The notes under the pieces: model-generated | The model's database searches: none | Told to the model about the DNA's origin: nothing | The model's input: only the letters and a program-made list of their open reading frames with translations | From: Nevskia sp. | GTDB taxonomy: Bacteria > Pseudomonadota > Gammaproteobacteria > Nevskiales > Nevskiaceae | Direction of reading: 5' to 3' | DNA length: 64,000 bases | Assembly (NCBI GenBank): GCA_021732745.1 | Contig: JAKFUK010000001.1 | Coordinates: forward strand, 1,252,931-1,316,930 | Shown: positions 32,789 to 42,073 of the stretch, in pieces | Layout of the letters: each line of letters opens with the position of its first letter | Position numbering within the stretch: position 1 is the stretch's first letter | Position numbers and translations under genes: made by a program

Positions 32789-35700
32789 ATGAAGAAATAT
32801 GCGATCGGACTGATCGCTGCGGCCCTGGGCGCATCAAGCGCCCATGCGGCCCTGGCGCCAGCCAATTACGACGCGGCACTCAGTGCTGAGTCGCGCGACA
32901 ACGGCAGTGGGACTGCCAAAACGCGCAAATCCGCCGCCCAGCTCGGCAATGCGCCGGTGCGCAAGGGCTCGGTGTCAGTCACCAATTCGGCGAAATCGAC
33001 GCGCGCCGGGGTCAAGTCGACCTACGACGCCAAGCTCGATGCGATGACCTTCCTGTGGGCCGATGCCAGCATGCCGATCGCGCCGCTGGCGCCGGTCAAG
33101 TCGCAGAAGCTCGCCGAGACAGCCGCCCGCGATTACCTGCTCGCGCAGGCCGGTCCGCTCAAGCTGTCGAAGCAGACGGTTGCCGATGCCCGCATGGTCG
33201 AAGTGCATGACTTGGGCCGCGGCCCGGTCATCGCCCGCTTCCGCCAGTACAACGAAGGCATCGAAGTGTTCGGGCAGAACCTGAACGTGATGATGGGCCG
33301 CGACATGAAGCTGGTCGCGACCTCCGGCTACTTTGCACCGGCCAGCGCCTTCGAGAAAACCTCGAAATCCGCTACTGCACTGCGCGACAACAAGTTTTCG
33401 CTGAGCGCCGAGCAGGCGCTGGCGAAGGCATTCGCCGATTTCAGCAGCCAGACGGTGTCGCCGTCGCTGTTCTCCGCCAAGGCACAGAAAGGCGAGTACA
33501 CGACCTACGACATCGCCGCCAACGCGGGCGAAATCCTCGCCTACGGCACGCCGCGCGCGAAAAAGGTCTGGTACTACAACGAAGGCAAGCTGACGCCGGG
33601 CTGGTATGTCGAACTGAGCGGCCGCTCGGTCGATCTGGCCGACGACTACAGCTACAGCTACGTGATGTCGGCGGTCGATGGCGACGTGCTGTTCCGCAAG
33701 AACCTGTCGGAAGATGCCGCGTTCAACTATCGCGTTTTTGCCGATTCCACGGGCATCAACCAGCCGTTCGATGGCCCGATCGGCAACAACACCGCACCGT
33801 ACGAGGGCGGTCCGGCGGTCAACCCGCGCGTGCCGCGCATTGGCGCGACGCCGAACGTGGTCACCCTGGCCAATGGTCCGATTTCGACCAATGATCCCTG
33901 GCTCGACGACGAAGCCACCACCACCACCGGCAACAACGTCGATTCCTATCTGGATATCTTCGACGGTGGCGTATTCCCCCCGGGCACCAACCCGGCCGAT
34001 CGCGTGGACGGCTTCACGCCGAACAGCATCGACCAGCGCGGCATCCTGAACGGCGCGAACACCTTCTCGTATCCGTACACGGCCGACGCCAACCCGGCGA
34101 CCGCCTCGCAGCGCAATCACGCGGTCGTGCACCTGTTCTATGTCAACAACTGGCTGCACGACTGGTGGTACGACAACGGTTACGACGAAGTCGCCGGCAA
34201 TTCGCAGACCGACAACTACGGTCGTGGCGGTGAAGAAGACGATGTGATGCTGGTTGAAGGCCAGGATTTCTCCGGCCGCAACAACGCCAACCAGCGCACC
34301 CCGGCTGACGGCGGCTCGCCGCGTCAGCAAATGTATGTCTTCGACGGCCCGATCAACGGTGAACTGACGGTTGCGCCGCCGGTCGGCGCGATTGCCTTCA
34401 CCACCGCCAGCTTCGGCGCCCAGACTTTCGACGTCACCGCTCCGGTGGTCGCCTCGGCACCGCTCAACGGTTGCACGGCGTTCACCAACGCAGCAGCAGT
34501 TGCCGGCAACATCGCCATCATCGACCGCGGCGTCTGCGGCTTCGCGGTCAAGGCGGCGTTCGCGCAGGCGGCCGGTGCCGTCGGCGTGATCATCGCCAAC
34601 AACGTGGCCGGTCCGGCCATTGGGCTCGGCGGCGCTGATCCGGCCGTCACCATCGGCACCCTCGGCATTTCGCAGGCCGATGGCGGCGTGATCCGCGCAG
34701 CGCTGCCGACCACGGCACGCCTGCGTCGCGCCCCGTCGATCGATGTCGACGGCACGCTCGACACGCAGATCATCGCCCACGAGTGGTTCCACTCCACGTC
34801 GAACCGTCTGGTCGGCAATGCTTCGGGTCTGTCGAACCAGCAGGGTCGCGGCATGGGTGAAGGCTGGTCGGATTTCGCCGGCCTGATCCTGTCGGTCCGT
34901 CCGGAAGACCGCAATGTCACCGGCAACGATCGCTACCAGGGTGCCTATCCGGTTGCTGTTTATTCGACGCTGGATTCGTACTACGGCATCCGTCGCGCGC
35001 CGTACTCGACCAATCTGAACGTCTTCCCGTTCACCTTCCGGCACATCTCCGATGGCGTGGCACTGCCGAACAACGCTCCGATCCTGATCTTCGGTGCCAA
35101 CTCGCAGGTTCACAACACCGGCACCATCTGGGCGAACACCCTCTGGGAGTTCTACGTCAACCTGCTGAACGATCCGCGTTACACCTTCACCCAGGCGCGC
35201 GAGCGCATGAAGGACTACGTGATCGCCGGCCTGAAGATGACGCCGAACGCGCCGACCCTGCTCGAAGCGCGTGATGGTGTGCTGGCGGCTGCACTCGCCA
35301 CCAACGAGGCTGATTTCGGCCTCGCCGCAACGGCGTTCGCCAAGCGCGGCATGGGTGCCGGTGCCATCGCGCCGAACCGCAACAGTGCCACCAACCAGGG
35401 CCCGAACGCGGTTGAAGACTTCACGGTCTTCGCGGGCAATCTGTCGGTGACCGACGCTTCGCTGGACTTCACCTACTTCGACGGCGCGCTGGGCTTCATC
35501 GACAACGATGGCGTTCTCGATCCGGGTGAAACCGCGCTGCTCACGGTGTCGATGGTCAACAACGGCACGGCGGCCATCACCTCCGATGTGACCGCGTCGA
35601 TCAGCTCCAACGGCGGCCTGGTGTTCCAGACCACCGCTGGCCGCACCGGCACCCCGGTGGTCGCACCGGCGGCAGTCGGCACGATCACCTTCCCGGCCAC

Positions 35701-37189
35701 GACGGCCGCGCCGATCGCCATTGGTGCATCGGTTACCGGCACCATCGAAGTGGCGCTTGGTTCGGCCACCACCACGGCGCAGTCGGTGATCGTCTCGGTC
35801 GCCTTCCCGCAGGTCGGTGCGACGCCAACCACGGTGTTCGAGCCGGGCGCGCAGCAGATCGCCATCGACGTCAACTACGACATCCGGGCGGCTACCCGCA
35901 CTACCGACAACCTCGAACAGCCACAGGCTTCGGTCATCGACTGGGGTCGTACGCTGATCGGTGGCGGCAGCAACTGGCAGGTCGTCAACGGCAATGTCGC
36001 GCCGTATCTGTTCGCCACGGGCAACATCTGGTCGGTGCCGAACAATTCGGCAGCGTCCGATGTGCGTCTGACCACCCCGGCATTGACGGTGGCAGCGGCG
36101 AGCGGCCTGACCATGTCGTTCCAGCATTACTTCCAGTTCGAGGGGGCCGGTCTGCTTCCTGATGGCACCGTTGCCGGTTTCGATGGCGGCGTGATCGAAA
36201 TCAGCAGCGATGCCGGTGCGACCTGGCGTGACGTGGTGGCAGCCGGCGGCACGTTTACCGTGGGCGGCGGCTACAACGGCGTGATTCTCGCGCTGGAAGC
36301 CGATGGCACCTTCGCTCCGTTCGGTGCGGAAACGCCGGCTGCTGGCTTCGTGTTCGACAACTTCGACGCGGCGGGCGGCTTGCTTGAATCCGTCACGCTG
36401 AGCTTGCCGAACAGCTTTGCCGGTCAGACGGTTCGTCTGCGCTTCCGCATGGCGACCGACACCTCGGTGGGTGACTTCGGGTGGTCGATCGACAATGTGT
36501 CGTTCACTGGCATCACCAACACGCCGTTCAGTTCGGTGGCAGCAGAGAACGGGGTTGCCGACAACGCAGCACCGGTGGCAGCTGCGGGTGCTGACCGCAC
36601 GGTCTCGGCCAACCGCGTGACCACGCTGAACGGCACGGCCTCGACCGACGATGTCGGCATCGTGTCCTACCTCTGGACGCAGACGGCAGGTCCGACGGTC
36701 ACGCTGACCGGTGCGACCACGCCGAGTGCAACCTTCACGGCAACGGTGAACGGCACTTACACGTTCAGCCTCAGGGTCACCGACGTGCGCCAGGCCACGG
36801 GCACGGATTCGATCACGCTGACGGTGGTGTCGCCGCCGGTGTCGAATGCCGGTCCGGACCAGAGCGTGCGGCCGTTCTCCGATGTCGTGCTCGATGGTCG
36901 CGGTTCGACCGCCCCGTCGGGTGGCACGCTGAGCTATGCCTGGCTGCAGACCAGCGGCCCGGCGGTGACCTTGGTCAACGGCAGCACCTCGGTGGCGCGC
37001 TTCGCAGCGGGTGAAACCGGCGTCTACGTGTTCCGTCTGCGCGTCACGGATTCGCGCACCGGTGCCACGACCGATGATTCGGTGTCCATCAACGTGACGA
37101 TTCCGGCCGGCGGTTCGTTCGGCTACCTGATGCTGCTGCCGGGCCTCGTGGCCGTCTGGCTGCGTCGCCGTCGCCGCATCGGCACCTAA
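32789..37189 (+). CDS. Secreted M36 (fungalysin) metalloprotease with PA insert, PKD-like repeats and a GlyGly-CTERM tail
   Basis: 1466 residues from ATG 32789. Signal peptide MKKYAIGLIAAALGASSAHA, then a propeptide (FTP-like, about 60-300). The catalytic M36 domain has the zinc motif HEWFH at 664-668 and the third ligand region GEGWSDF (Glu691). A PA domain is inserted ahead of it (about 560-630: GNIAIIDRGVCGFAVKAAFA). Two PKD/REJ-like Ig domains lie near 1270-1435 (ADRTVSANRVTTLNGTAS, PDQSVRPFSDVVLDGRGS). The C terminus GGSFGYLML...AVWLRRRRR is a GlyGly-CTERM signal, cut by rhombosortase in type II secreting bacteria. It is therefore probably exported and surface-processed. Confidence 0.92.
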   Translation: MKKYAIGLIAAALGASSAHAALAPANYDAALSAESRDNGSGTAKTRKSAAQLGNAPVRKGSVSVTNSAKSTRAGVKSTYDAKLDAMTFLWADASMPIAPLAPVKSQKLAETAARDYLLAQAGPLKLSKQTVADARMVEVHDLGRGPVIARFRQYNEGIEVFGQNLNVMMGRDMKLVATSGYFAPASAFEKTSKSATALRDNKFSLSAEQALAKAFADFSSQTVSPSLFSAKAQKGEYTTYDIAANAGEILAYGTPRAKKVWYYNEGKLTPGWYVELSGRSVDLADDYSYSYVMSAVDGDVLFRKNLSEDAAFNYRVFADSTGINQPFDGPIGNNTAPYEGGPAVNPRVPRIGATPNVVTLANGPISTNDPWLDDEATTTTGNNVDSYLDIFDGGVFPPGTNPADRVDGFTPNSIDQRGILNGANTFSYPYTADANPATASQRNHAVVHLFYVNNWLHDWWYDNGYDEVAGNSQTDNYGRGGEEDDVMLVEGQDFSGRNNANQRTPADGGSPRQQMYVFDGPINGELTVAPPVGAIAFTTASFGAQTFDVTAPVVASAPLNGCTAFTNAAAVAGNIAIIDRGVCGFAVKAAFAQAAGAVGVIIANNVAGPAIGLGGADPAVTIGTLGISQADGGVIRAALPTTARLRRAPSIDVDGTLDTQIIAHEWFHSTSNRLVGNASGLSNQQGRGMGEGWSDFAGLILSVRPEDRNVTGNDRYQGAYPVAVYSTLDSYYGIRRAPYSTNLNVFPFTFRHISDGVALPNNAPILIFGANSQVHNTGTIWANTLWEFYVNLLNDPRYTFTQARERMKDYVIAGLKMTPNAPTLLEARDGVLAAALATNEADFGLAATAFAKRGMGAGAIAPNRNSATNQGPNAVEDFTVFAGNLSVTDASLDFTYFDGALGFIDNDGVLDPGETALLTVSMVNNGTAAITSDVTASISSNGGLVFQTTAGRTGTPVVAPAAVGTITFPATTAAPIAIGASVTGTIEVALGSATTTAQSVIVSVAFPQVGATPTTVFEPGAQQIAIDVNYDIRAATRTTDNLEQPQASVIDWGRTLIGGGSNWQVVNGNVAPYLFATGNIWSVPNNSAASDVRLTTPALTVAAASGLTMSFQHYFQFEGAGLLPDGTVAGFDGGVIEISSDAGATWRDVVAAGGTFTVGGGYNGVILALEADGTFAPFGAETPAAGFVFDNFDAAGGLLESVTLSLPNSFAGQTVRLRFRMATDTSVGDFGWSIDNVSFTGITNTPFSSVAAENGVADNAAPVAAAGADRTVSANRVTTLNGTASTDDVGIVSYLWTQTAGPTVTLTGATTPSATFTATVNGTYTFSLRVTDVRQATGTDSITLTVVSPPVSNAGPDQSVRPFSDVVLDGRGSTAPSGGTLSYAWLQTSGPAVTLVNGSTSVARFAAGETGVYVFRLRVTDSRTGATTDDSVSINVTIPAGGSFGYLMLLPGLVAVWLRRRRRIGT

Positions 37190-37210
37190 GCTTCACGCAG
37201 TTCGCTGACC

Positions 37211-37245
37211 ATCCCGGGGAGCTTCGGCTCCCCGGGATTTTTTTT
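37211..37245 (+). terminator. Strong Rho-independent terminator of the protease gene
   Basis: 12-bp stem ATCCCGGGGAGC / GCTCCCCGGGAT with TTCG loop and an 8-nt T-run. Confidence 0.95.
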
Positions 37246-37281
37246 GTGCGCCGGATTCCGGTAGCGGCTAGTCTCGAAGGC

Positions 37282-37890
37282 ATGAATCCTTCGATCCGCC
37301 AACTGGTCATCGCTGTGCTGATGAGCCTCACGCTTGCCGCGTGCACCTCCCCGGCCCCGCCGCCCGGCACGGCGACGCCAGTGCCGGCCATCGGCATCAC
37401 GCCGCCGACAGCGGCATCGAATCCGACTCCAGGGCCGACCGTACCCAAGCGGCATGCCGCAAGCCCCGCCGACAAGCCGACGGACTTCGACGTGGAATTG
37501 AGCCGCAGCGGCTGTTACGGGCGCTGCCCGTCCTATCGGGTAAGCCTGCGCGGCGACGGCGCAGTGCGCTTTGTCGGCGAGCGCTACACGGCTGTCACTG
37601 GCGAGCACCAGGCGCAGATTTCGGCGGCGGAGGCGGCCGCGTTCCTGGCCAGGCTACGCAGCGAACCGTTCGCCTCGCTCAAGGGCCGCTACACCCCGGA
37701 TGACCCGCGTTGCGGGCCGGTGGCAACCGACATGGCTTCGGTCAGCATCGCCATCACCGACAACGGCGCAACGCGCCGCATCGAGCACTACCTGGGCTGC
37801 GCCAACGCACCGGCCAGCCTGTACGCGCTGGCGACTGCCATCGACGAAATCACCGGCAGCGCGCGCTGGGTCAACGCGCCGACCGAGTAA
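37282..37890 (+). CDS. DUF6438-type lipoprotein
   Basis: 202 residues from ATG 37282. Lipoprotein signal ending LTLAAC, a Pro/Thr-rich linker, then a domain with VELSRSGCYGRCPSYRVSL and GDGAVRFVGERYTAVTGEH, matching the DUF6438 pattern (GCYGxCPxY). A second Cys pair appears at DDPRCGPVATD and YLGCANAP. Probably anchored in the outer or inner membrane facing the periplasm. Function unknown. Confidence 0.78.
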   Translation: MNPSIRQLVIAVLMSLTLAACTSPAPPPGTATPVPAIGITPPTAASNPTPGPTVPKRHAASPADKPTDFDVELSRSGCYGRCPSYRVSLRGDGAVRFVGERYTAVTGEHQAQISAAEAAAFLARLRSEPFASLKGRYTPDDPRCGPVATDMASVSIAITDNGATRRIEHYLGCANAPASLYALATAIDEITGSARWVNAPTE

Positions 37891-37899
37891 GTCTCAGGA

Positions 37900-38199
37900 T
37901 CAGGCCGCGCCAGTCCAGTCGGCCAGCAGCGGCGCGTGCAGCACCGGCTTGAACTCGACATAGCGATAGCGGGCAAAACCTTCGCGCACATAAGGATCGG
38001 AGGCGAAAAAGGCTTCGATCGTCTCCTGCGAATCGCCACGGACGAGGATCACGCCGCCGACGCCGGACGCCTGAGGCCCGGCGCATAGCACCATGCCCTG
38101 GTCGATGCCGGCCTGCAGATACACACGATGCGCGCCGCGCACGGTTTCCAGCGTGGCCAGCGGAACGAGGTAGGTGCTTTCGACGAGGAAATGCTTCAC
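37900..38199 (-). CDS. YciI-like protein
   Basis: 99 residues, a dimeric alpha-beta barrel of the YCII family: HFLVESTYLVPLATLETVRG, then GMVLCAGPQASGVGGVILVRG and FFASDPYVREGFARYRYVEF, with the conserved DPY/F segment. Small cytoplasmic protein of unknown role. Confidence 0.85.
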   Translation of the reverse strand: MKHFLVESTYLVPLATLETVRGAHRVYLQAGIDQGMVLCAGPQASGVGGVILVRGDSQETIEAFFASDPYVREGFARYRYVEFKPVLHAPLLADWTGAA

Positions 38200-38236
38200 G
38201 GCGAGGACTCGGTGGCGAACGGAACGGCTGCGCAGT

Positions 38237-38611
38237 CTAAAGCGTCCGCGCCGCGTGTACCGCCAGCAGCGCCCAGCCGATCAGGAACAGCAGGCCACCG
38301 ACCGGAGTGACGGCACCGAGCACGCGCACGCCGCTCAAGGTCAGCGCATACAGGCTGCCGGAAAACAACAGCACGCCGATGGCGAAACACCAGCCCGCCG
38401 CATTCGCAAGCGGCCCGGGCCGCGTTGTCGCCAGCAAGCCAACCGCGATCAGCGCCAGCGCATGCCAGAACTGGTATTCGACACCGGTGCGCCAGACCGC
38501 GAGCAGCTCCGGCGTCAGTCGCGATCGCAGCGCATGAGCGCCGAAAGCACCAAAGGCCACGCCGATGAAGCCGTAGAGCGCGCCGAGCAGCACCATCCAT
38601 TTTGCAGTCAT
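38237..38611 (-). CDS. DUF423 membrane protein (YgdD-like)
   Basis: 124 residues with four transmembrane helices and the family motif GAFGAHALRSRLTPE near residue 20, then YQFWHALALIAVGLL. Small inner-membrane protein of unknown function, 37 nt from the YciI gene on the same strand. Confidence 0.88.
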   Translation of the reverse strand: MTAKWMVLLGALYGFIGVAFGAFGAHALRSRLTPELLAVWRTGVEYQFWHALALIAVGLLATTRPGPLANAAGWCFAIGVLLFSGSLYALTLSGVRVLGAVTPVGGLLFLIGWALLAVHAARTL

Positions 38612-38641
38612 GGGAACTCGTTTCGATCAGGGGGATCGCCG

Positions 38642-39307
38642 TCAGCGCGCATCGTAGCCGCGCCCGTCGTCCTCGATGTCGACGACGATGCCGTTTTCCA
38701 GCAATACCCGGCGCAGCAGGGAGTTCGCGCCGAAGTTGTAGGTCCATTCCTCGCGGTAGATGGCGGCGACGAAGTTGCCCGGCAGCGGGATGCTGCGCCG
38801 GCCGTCGCGGCGGATCGCCGGGCTCAAGAGGCTCAGCTCACGACGCGCTTCCGGCTCGCCGCAGCGTGCCAGCAACCGGTATTTCGACAGGCCGTCGACC
38901 AGGTCGTAAGGCGTGCAGCGCGGGTTTTCCGGTGGCGTGAAGCCGTAACCGTCGGTGTCGATATCGACCAGACGACCATCGCGGAAGCGCAGCAGGCGCA
39001 GCAACTGGTTCTGGCCGAAGTTGTAGGTCCAGACTTCGATCGTGTTGAAAACCTGGCCGCGACGCGGATCGAACTGCGGCTGCAGATCGCGCAGCGCCGG
39101 CTCGCCACAGGCCGCGCGGACTTTGGCGGCGGAATCTTCGGTGGCGACGATCCGCTGGCCGCAGCGCAGGGTGCTGCCGGCACAAGCGTCGAAAGCGACC
39201 AGCGCCAGCAGCAGCAATGCGCCGGAACCGAGCCGGCGCAGGAAGGTCTGTAGGCCACGCCGGTCTGCGTACACTGTTGCGATCTTCGATTTTCTTCGGG
39301 TTTCCAT
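38642..39307 (-). CDS. DUF2845 repeat protein, exported
   Basis: 221 residues if started at ATG 39307. A GTG at 39274 would give a more normal signal peptide (LLLLALVAFDACAG) and avoid overlap with the divergent dsbD start. Two DUF2845-like units follow: LRCGQRIVATEDSAAKVRAACGEP with VWTYNFGQNQLLRLLRFRDG, then a second with LARCGEPEARRE and EWTYNFGANSLLRRVLLENG. Each has a CGEP turn and a YNFG strand. Periplasmic, function unknown. Confidence 0.78.
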   Translation of the reverse strand: METRRKSKIATVYADRRGLQTFLRRLGSGALLLLALVAFDACAGSTLRCGQRIVATEDSAAKVRAACGEPALRDLQPQFDPRRGQVFNTIEVWTYNFGQNQLLRLLRFRDGRLVDIDTDGYGFTPPENPRCTPYDLVDGLSKYRLLARCGEPEARRELSLLSPAIRRDGRRSIPLPGNFVAAIYREEWTYNFGANSLLRRVLLENGIVVDIEDDGRGYDAR

Positions 39308-41438
39308 GCGCGTTCTACCGTACACCACCGCCCTCGTCGTGGCGCTAGGCAGCAGCTTGTTGATGGCATCCGCGCAGGCGGCAGCGGTCAAGACCGACCA
39401 TGTCGAAGCCGAACTGCTGGCCGAATCCACCGCCCTGGTCGCTGGCGCCGACAACAGCCTGGCGCTGCGCCTGACGCCGGAAGCCGGCTGGCATGTCTAC
39501 TGGCGCAATCCGGGCGATTCCGGGCTCGCCACCACCCTGAGCTGGACCTTGCCGGACGGTGTCCTTGCCGGCGATCTGCAATGGCCATATCCGCATCGCG
39601 AAACCCTGGGGCCGATCGTCAACTACGGTTACGCCGAATCGGTGCTGATGCCAGTCAGCGTCAACATCGCCGCCGATGTCGTCACCCCGGAACCGCTGCT
39701 GCTGCGCGCCAAGGCCAAATGGCTGGTCTGCAAGGACATCTGCATCCCCGGCAGCGCCGATCTGGAACTGGCGCTGCCGCTGGCCGACGAAGCCCGGCCG
39801 GCCGCCGTCGACGAACGCTGGCGCGAGGCTTTCGCCAAGGCCCGCAGCGAGTTGCCGCAGCCAGCCCCGGCCGACTGGCAACTGCGCTTCCAGGTTTATG
39901 AAAAGGCTGAAGAAAAGTCCCTTTCCCTGGCGATACTCGGTGCCGGCATCGGCAGTGCCGATGACCTCGAATTCTTCCCCTACGCCAACGATCTGCTCAG
40001 CCATTCGGCCGTCACCCGACGGATGCTGGACGCCGACGGCAGCCTGCGCCTGTCGCAGACGCTCAGCGATTACTTCGTGAAGGCACCCTCCACGGTCGAC
40101 GGCGTGCTGGTCATCCACGACGGCGGCGGCGACAAGGCCTGGGAGATTCATGCCACGCCGGGGCCGGTGGCGCTGGTGCCGGTGTCTGCCCAGCCGCCGC
40201 CGAAGCTCGAGGAAGCAGCGATTCCCGCCGCGCCGCCCGCCTATCCGCTAGTGCTGCTTCTGGCCCTGCTCGGTGGCCTGGTGCTGAATCTGATGCCCTG
40301 CGTGTTCCCGGTACTCTCGATCAAGGCGATCAGCCTTGTCGACGCGCGCGGCAGCAGCGCCCGCAAGCAGCGCAGCCATGCGCTGGCCTACACGGCCGGC
40401 GTGCTGGCCAGCTTTCTCGGCCTTGCCGGCCTTTTGATCGCGCTGCGCGGTTCGGGAGCGGCGATCGGCTGGGGCTTCCAGTTGCAGCATCCGGGATTTG
40501 TTGCCGCCCTGGCCTATCTGTTCTTCGCGATGGGCCTGTCGCTATCCGGTGTCGTCGAATTCGGCACCCGCTTGATGGGTGTCGGTCAGTCGCTGGCGAG
40601 TGCGGAAGGCTATCGCGGCTCTTTCTTTACCGGCGTGCTGGCGGTGGCCGTGGCCAGCCCCTGCACCGCTCCGTTCATGGGCACGGCGCTTGGCTATGCG
40701 CTGTCGCAGCCGGCGATCGTGGCGCTGACCGTGTTCGCCGCATTGGGGCTGGGCCTGGCCCTGCCGTTCCTCGCCATCGGCTTCGTGCCAGCGCTCGCGA
40801 AGGCTTTGCCGAGGCCTGGCAAATGGATGGAAAACTTCAAGCAATTCATGGCGTTTCCGCTGTACCTGACCACCGTCTGGCTGCTCTGGGTGCTCGGCGG
40901 CCTGACCGATCGCAACGGCATGACCGTGGCGCTGCTGGGGCTGACCTTGATCGCCTTCGCGCTCTGGCTGTGGAATCGCAGCGGGGTGGTTCCGACCGTG
41001 CTGAAGTTCGCCGCGATGGCCTCCGCCATCGCCCTGCTGGCAACGCCGCTGCTGGCCAAGCAGCTCGCCGGGCCGGCAGCGGCAACGGGCGGCAGCGCCC
41101 ACGAACCGTATTCCGAAGCCCGGCTCGGTGAACTGCGCGCCGAAGGCCGCACCGTGTTCGTCAATTTCACCGCCGATTGGTGCATCACCTGCAAGGTCAA
41201 CGAGCGCGTGGCGCTGGCCTCGTCGCGGGTGCGCGAAGCCTTCGCCGAAGGTCAGGTCGTCTGGCTGGAAGGCGACTGGACGCGCGAGGACCCGCTGATC
41301 ACCCAGACCCTGGAGCGCTTCGGCCGCTCCGGCGTGCCGCTGTACCTGGTGTATGCCGGCGCTGCCGAAGCCGCCGTGCTGCCGCAATTGCTGACGCCGG
41401 ACATCGTCCTTGGCGCGCTGCCGCCAACATCGCCCTGA
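39306..41438 (+). CDS. DsbD-family protein-disulfide reductase
   Basis: 710 residues. Signal peptide (VALGSSLLMASAQAAA), an N-terminal periplasmic domain with GWHVYWRNPGDSG and the pair WLVCKDICIPG, then about eight transmembrane helices beginning near residue 310 (LNLMPCVFPVLSIKAI carries the conserved membrane Cys). A C-terminal periplasmic thioredoxin domain has FTADWCITCK. It passes electrons from cytoplasmic thioredoxin to periplasmic disulfides. The N-terminal domain is the ScsB/COG4233 type rather than the E. coli DsbD alpha type. A redoxin gene follows by 26 nt. Confidence 0.92.
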   Translation: MRVLPYTTALVVALGSSLLMASAQAAAVKTDHVEAELLAESTALVAGADNSLALRLTPEAGWHVYWRNPGDSGLATTLSWTLPDGVLAGDLQWPYPHRETLGPIVNYGYAESVLMPVSVNIAADVVTPEPLLLRAKAKWLVCKDICIPGSADLELALPLADEARPAAVDERWREAFAKARSELPQPAPADWQLRFQVYEKAEEKSLSLAILGAGIGSADDLEFFPYANDLLSHSAVTRRMLDADGSLRLSQTLSDYFVKAPSTVDGVLVIHDGGGDKAWEIHATPGPVALVPVSAQPPPKLEEAAIPAAPPAYPLVLLLALLGGLVLNLMPCVFPVLSIKAISLVDARGSSARKQRSHALAYTAGVLASFLGLAGLLIALRGSGAAIGWGFQLQHPGFVAALAYLFFAMGLSLSGVVEFGTRLMGVGQSLASAEGYRGSFFTGVLAVAVASPCTAPFMGTALGYALSQPAIVALTVFAALGLGLALPFLAIGFVPALAKALPRPGKWMENFKQFMAFPLYLTTVWLLWVLGGLTDRNGMTVALLGLTLIAFALWLWNRSGVVPTVLKFAAMASAIALLATPLLAKQLAGPAAATGGSAHEPYSEARLGELRAEGRTVFVNFTADWCITCKVNERVALASSRVREAFAEGQVVWLEGDWTREDPLITQTLERFGRSGVPLYLVYAGAAEAAVLPQLLTPDIVLGALPPTSP

Positions 41439-41464
41439 TCACCCCTGCAACTGGAGGATTCACC

Positions 41465-42073
41465 ATGCGCCTCATGCACAAGCTCGCCGCCTTCGTCGCC
41501 GGCGTCACCTTGTCCGCCGCTGCCCTCGCCGGCCCGTCGGTGGGCCAGCCAGCACCGGCCTTTTCGGCAGTCGACAGCAACGGCAAGACCGTCTCGCTGG
41601 CCGATTTCAAGGGCCGGACCGTGGTGCTCGAATGGAGCAACGACGGCTGTCCGTTCGTGAAAAAGCACTACGGCAGCGGCAACATGCAGGCGCTGCAGAA
41701 GGCCTACACCGCGAAAAACGTGGCCTGGCTGACGGTCATCTCCTCCGCACCGGGCAAGCAGGGCCATGTCGATGGCGCTGCGGCCAACAAGCTGTCGGTC
41801 GATCGCGGTGCCGTGCCGACCGCCGTGCTGCTCGACGCCAGCGGGGCCGTCGGTCGTCTCTACGACGCCAAGACCACGCCGCAGATGTTCGTCATCGACA
41901 CCAAAGGCGTGCTCGCCTATGCCGGCGGCATCGACAGCATTCCGACCGCCGATGCCGACGACATCGCCAAGGCCACGCCCTATCTGAAGCTGGCGGTCGA
42001 CGCTGTGCTCGCCGGCCAGCCGGTGCTGAGCCCGGCGACCAAGCCCTACGGCTGTTCGGTCAAGTACGGCTGA
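41465..42073 (+). CDS. Periplasmic redoxin (AhpC/TSA-like, single peroxidatic-type Cys)
   Basis: 202 residues from ATG 41465 with GGAGG 6 nt upstream. A signal peptide ends at about residue 22 (AAALAGPS). The thioredoxin fold has VLEWSNDGCPFVKKHY, where the usual CxxC is reduced to CPF, and TTPQMFVIDTKGVLAYAGGI. The lack of a second active-site Cys suggests peroxiredoxin-like rather than oxidoreductase chemistry. It should receive electrons from the DsbD-type protein encoded just before. Its end overlaps the symporter gene by 14 nt tail to tail. Confidence 0.87.
   Translation: MRLMHKLAAFVAGVTLSAAALAGPSVGQPAPAFSAVDSNGKTVSLADFKGRTVVLEWSNDGCPFVKKHYGSGNMQALQKAYTAKNVAWLTVISSAPGKQGHVDGAAANKLSVDRGAVPTAVLLDASGAVGRLYDAKTTPQMFVIDTKGVLAYAGGIDSIPTADADDIAKATPYLKLAVDAVLAGQPVLSPATKPYGCSVKYG

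Noticed and set aside
32975..36127. 1050-codon open frame on the minus strand opposite the M36 protease
   Set aside because: Same effect of high GC and third-position bias; the sense strand has full motifs and a signal peptide, the antisense none.
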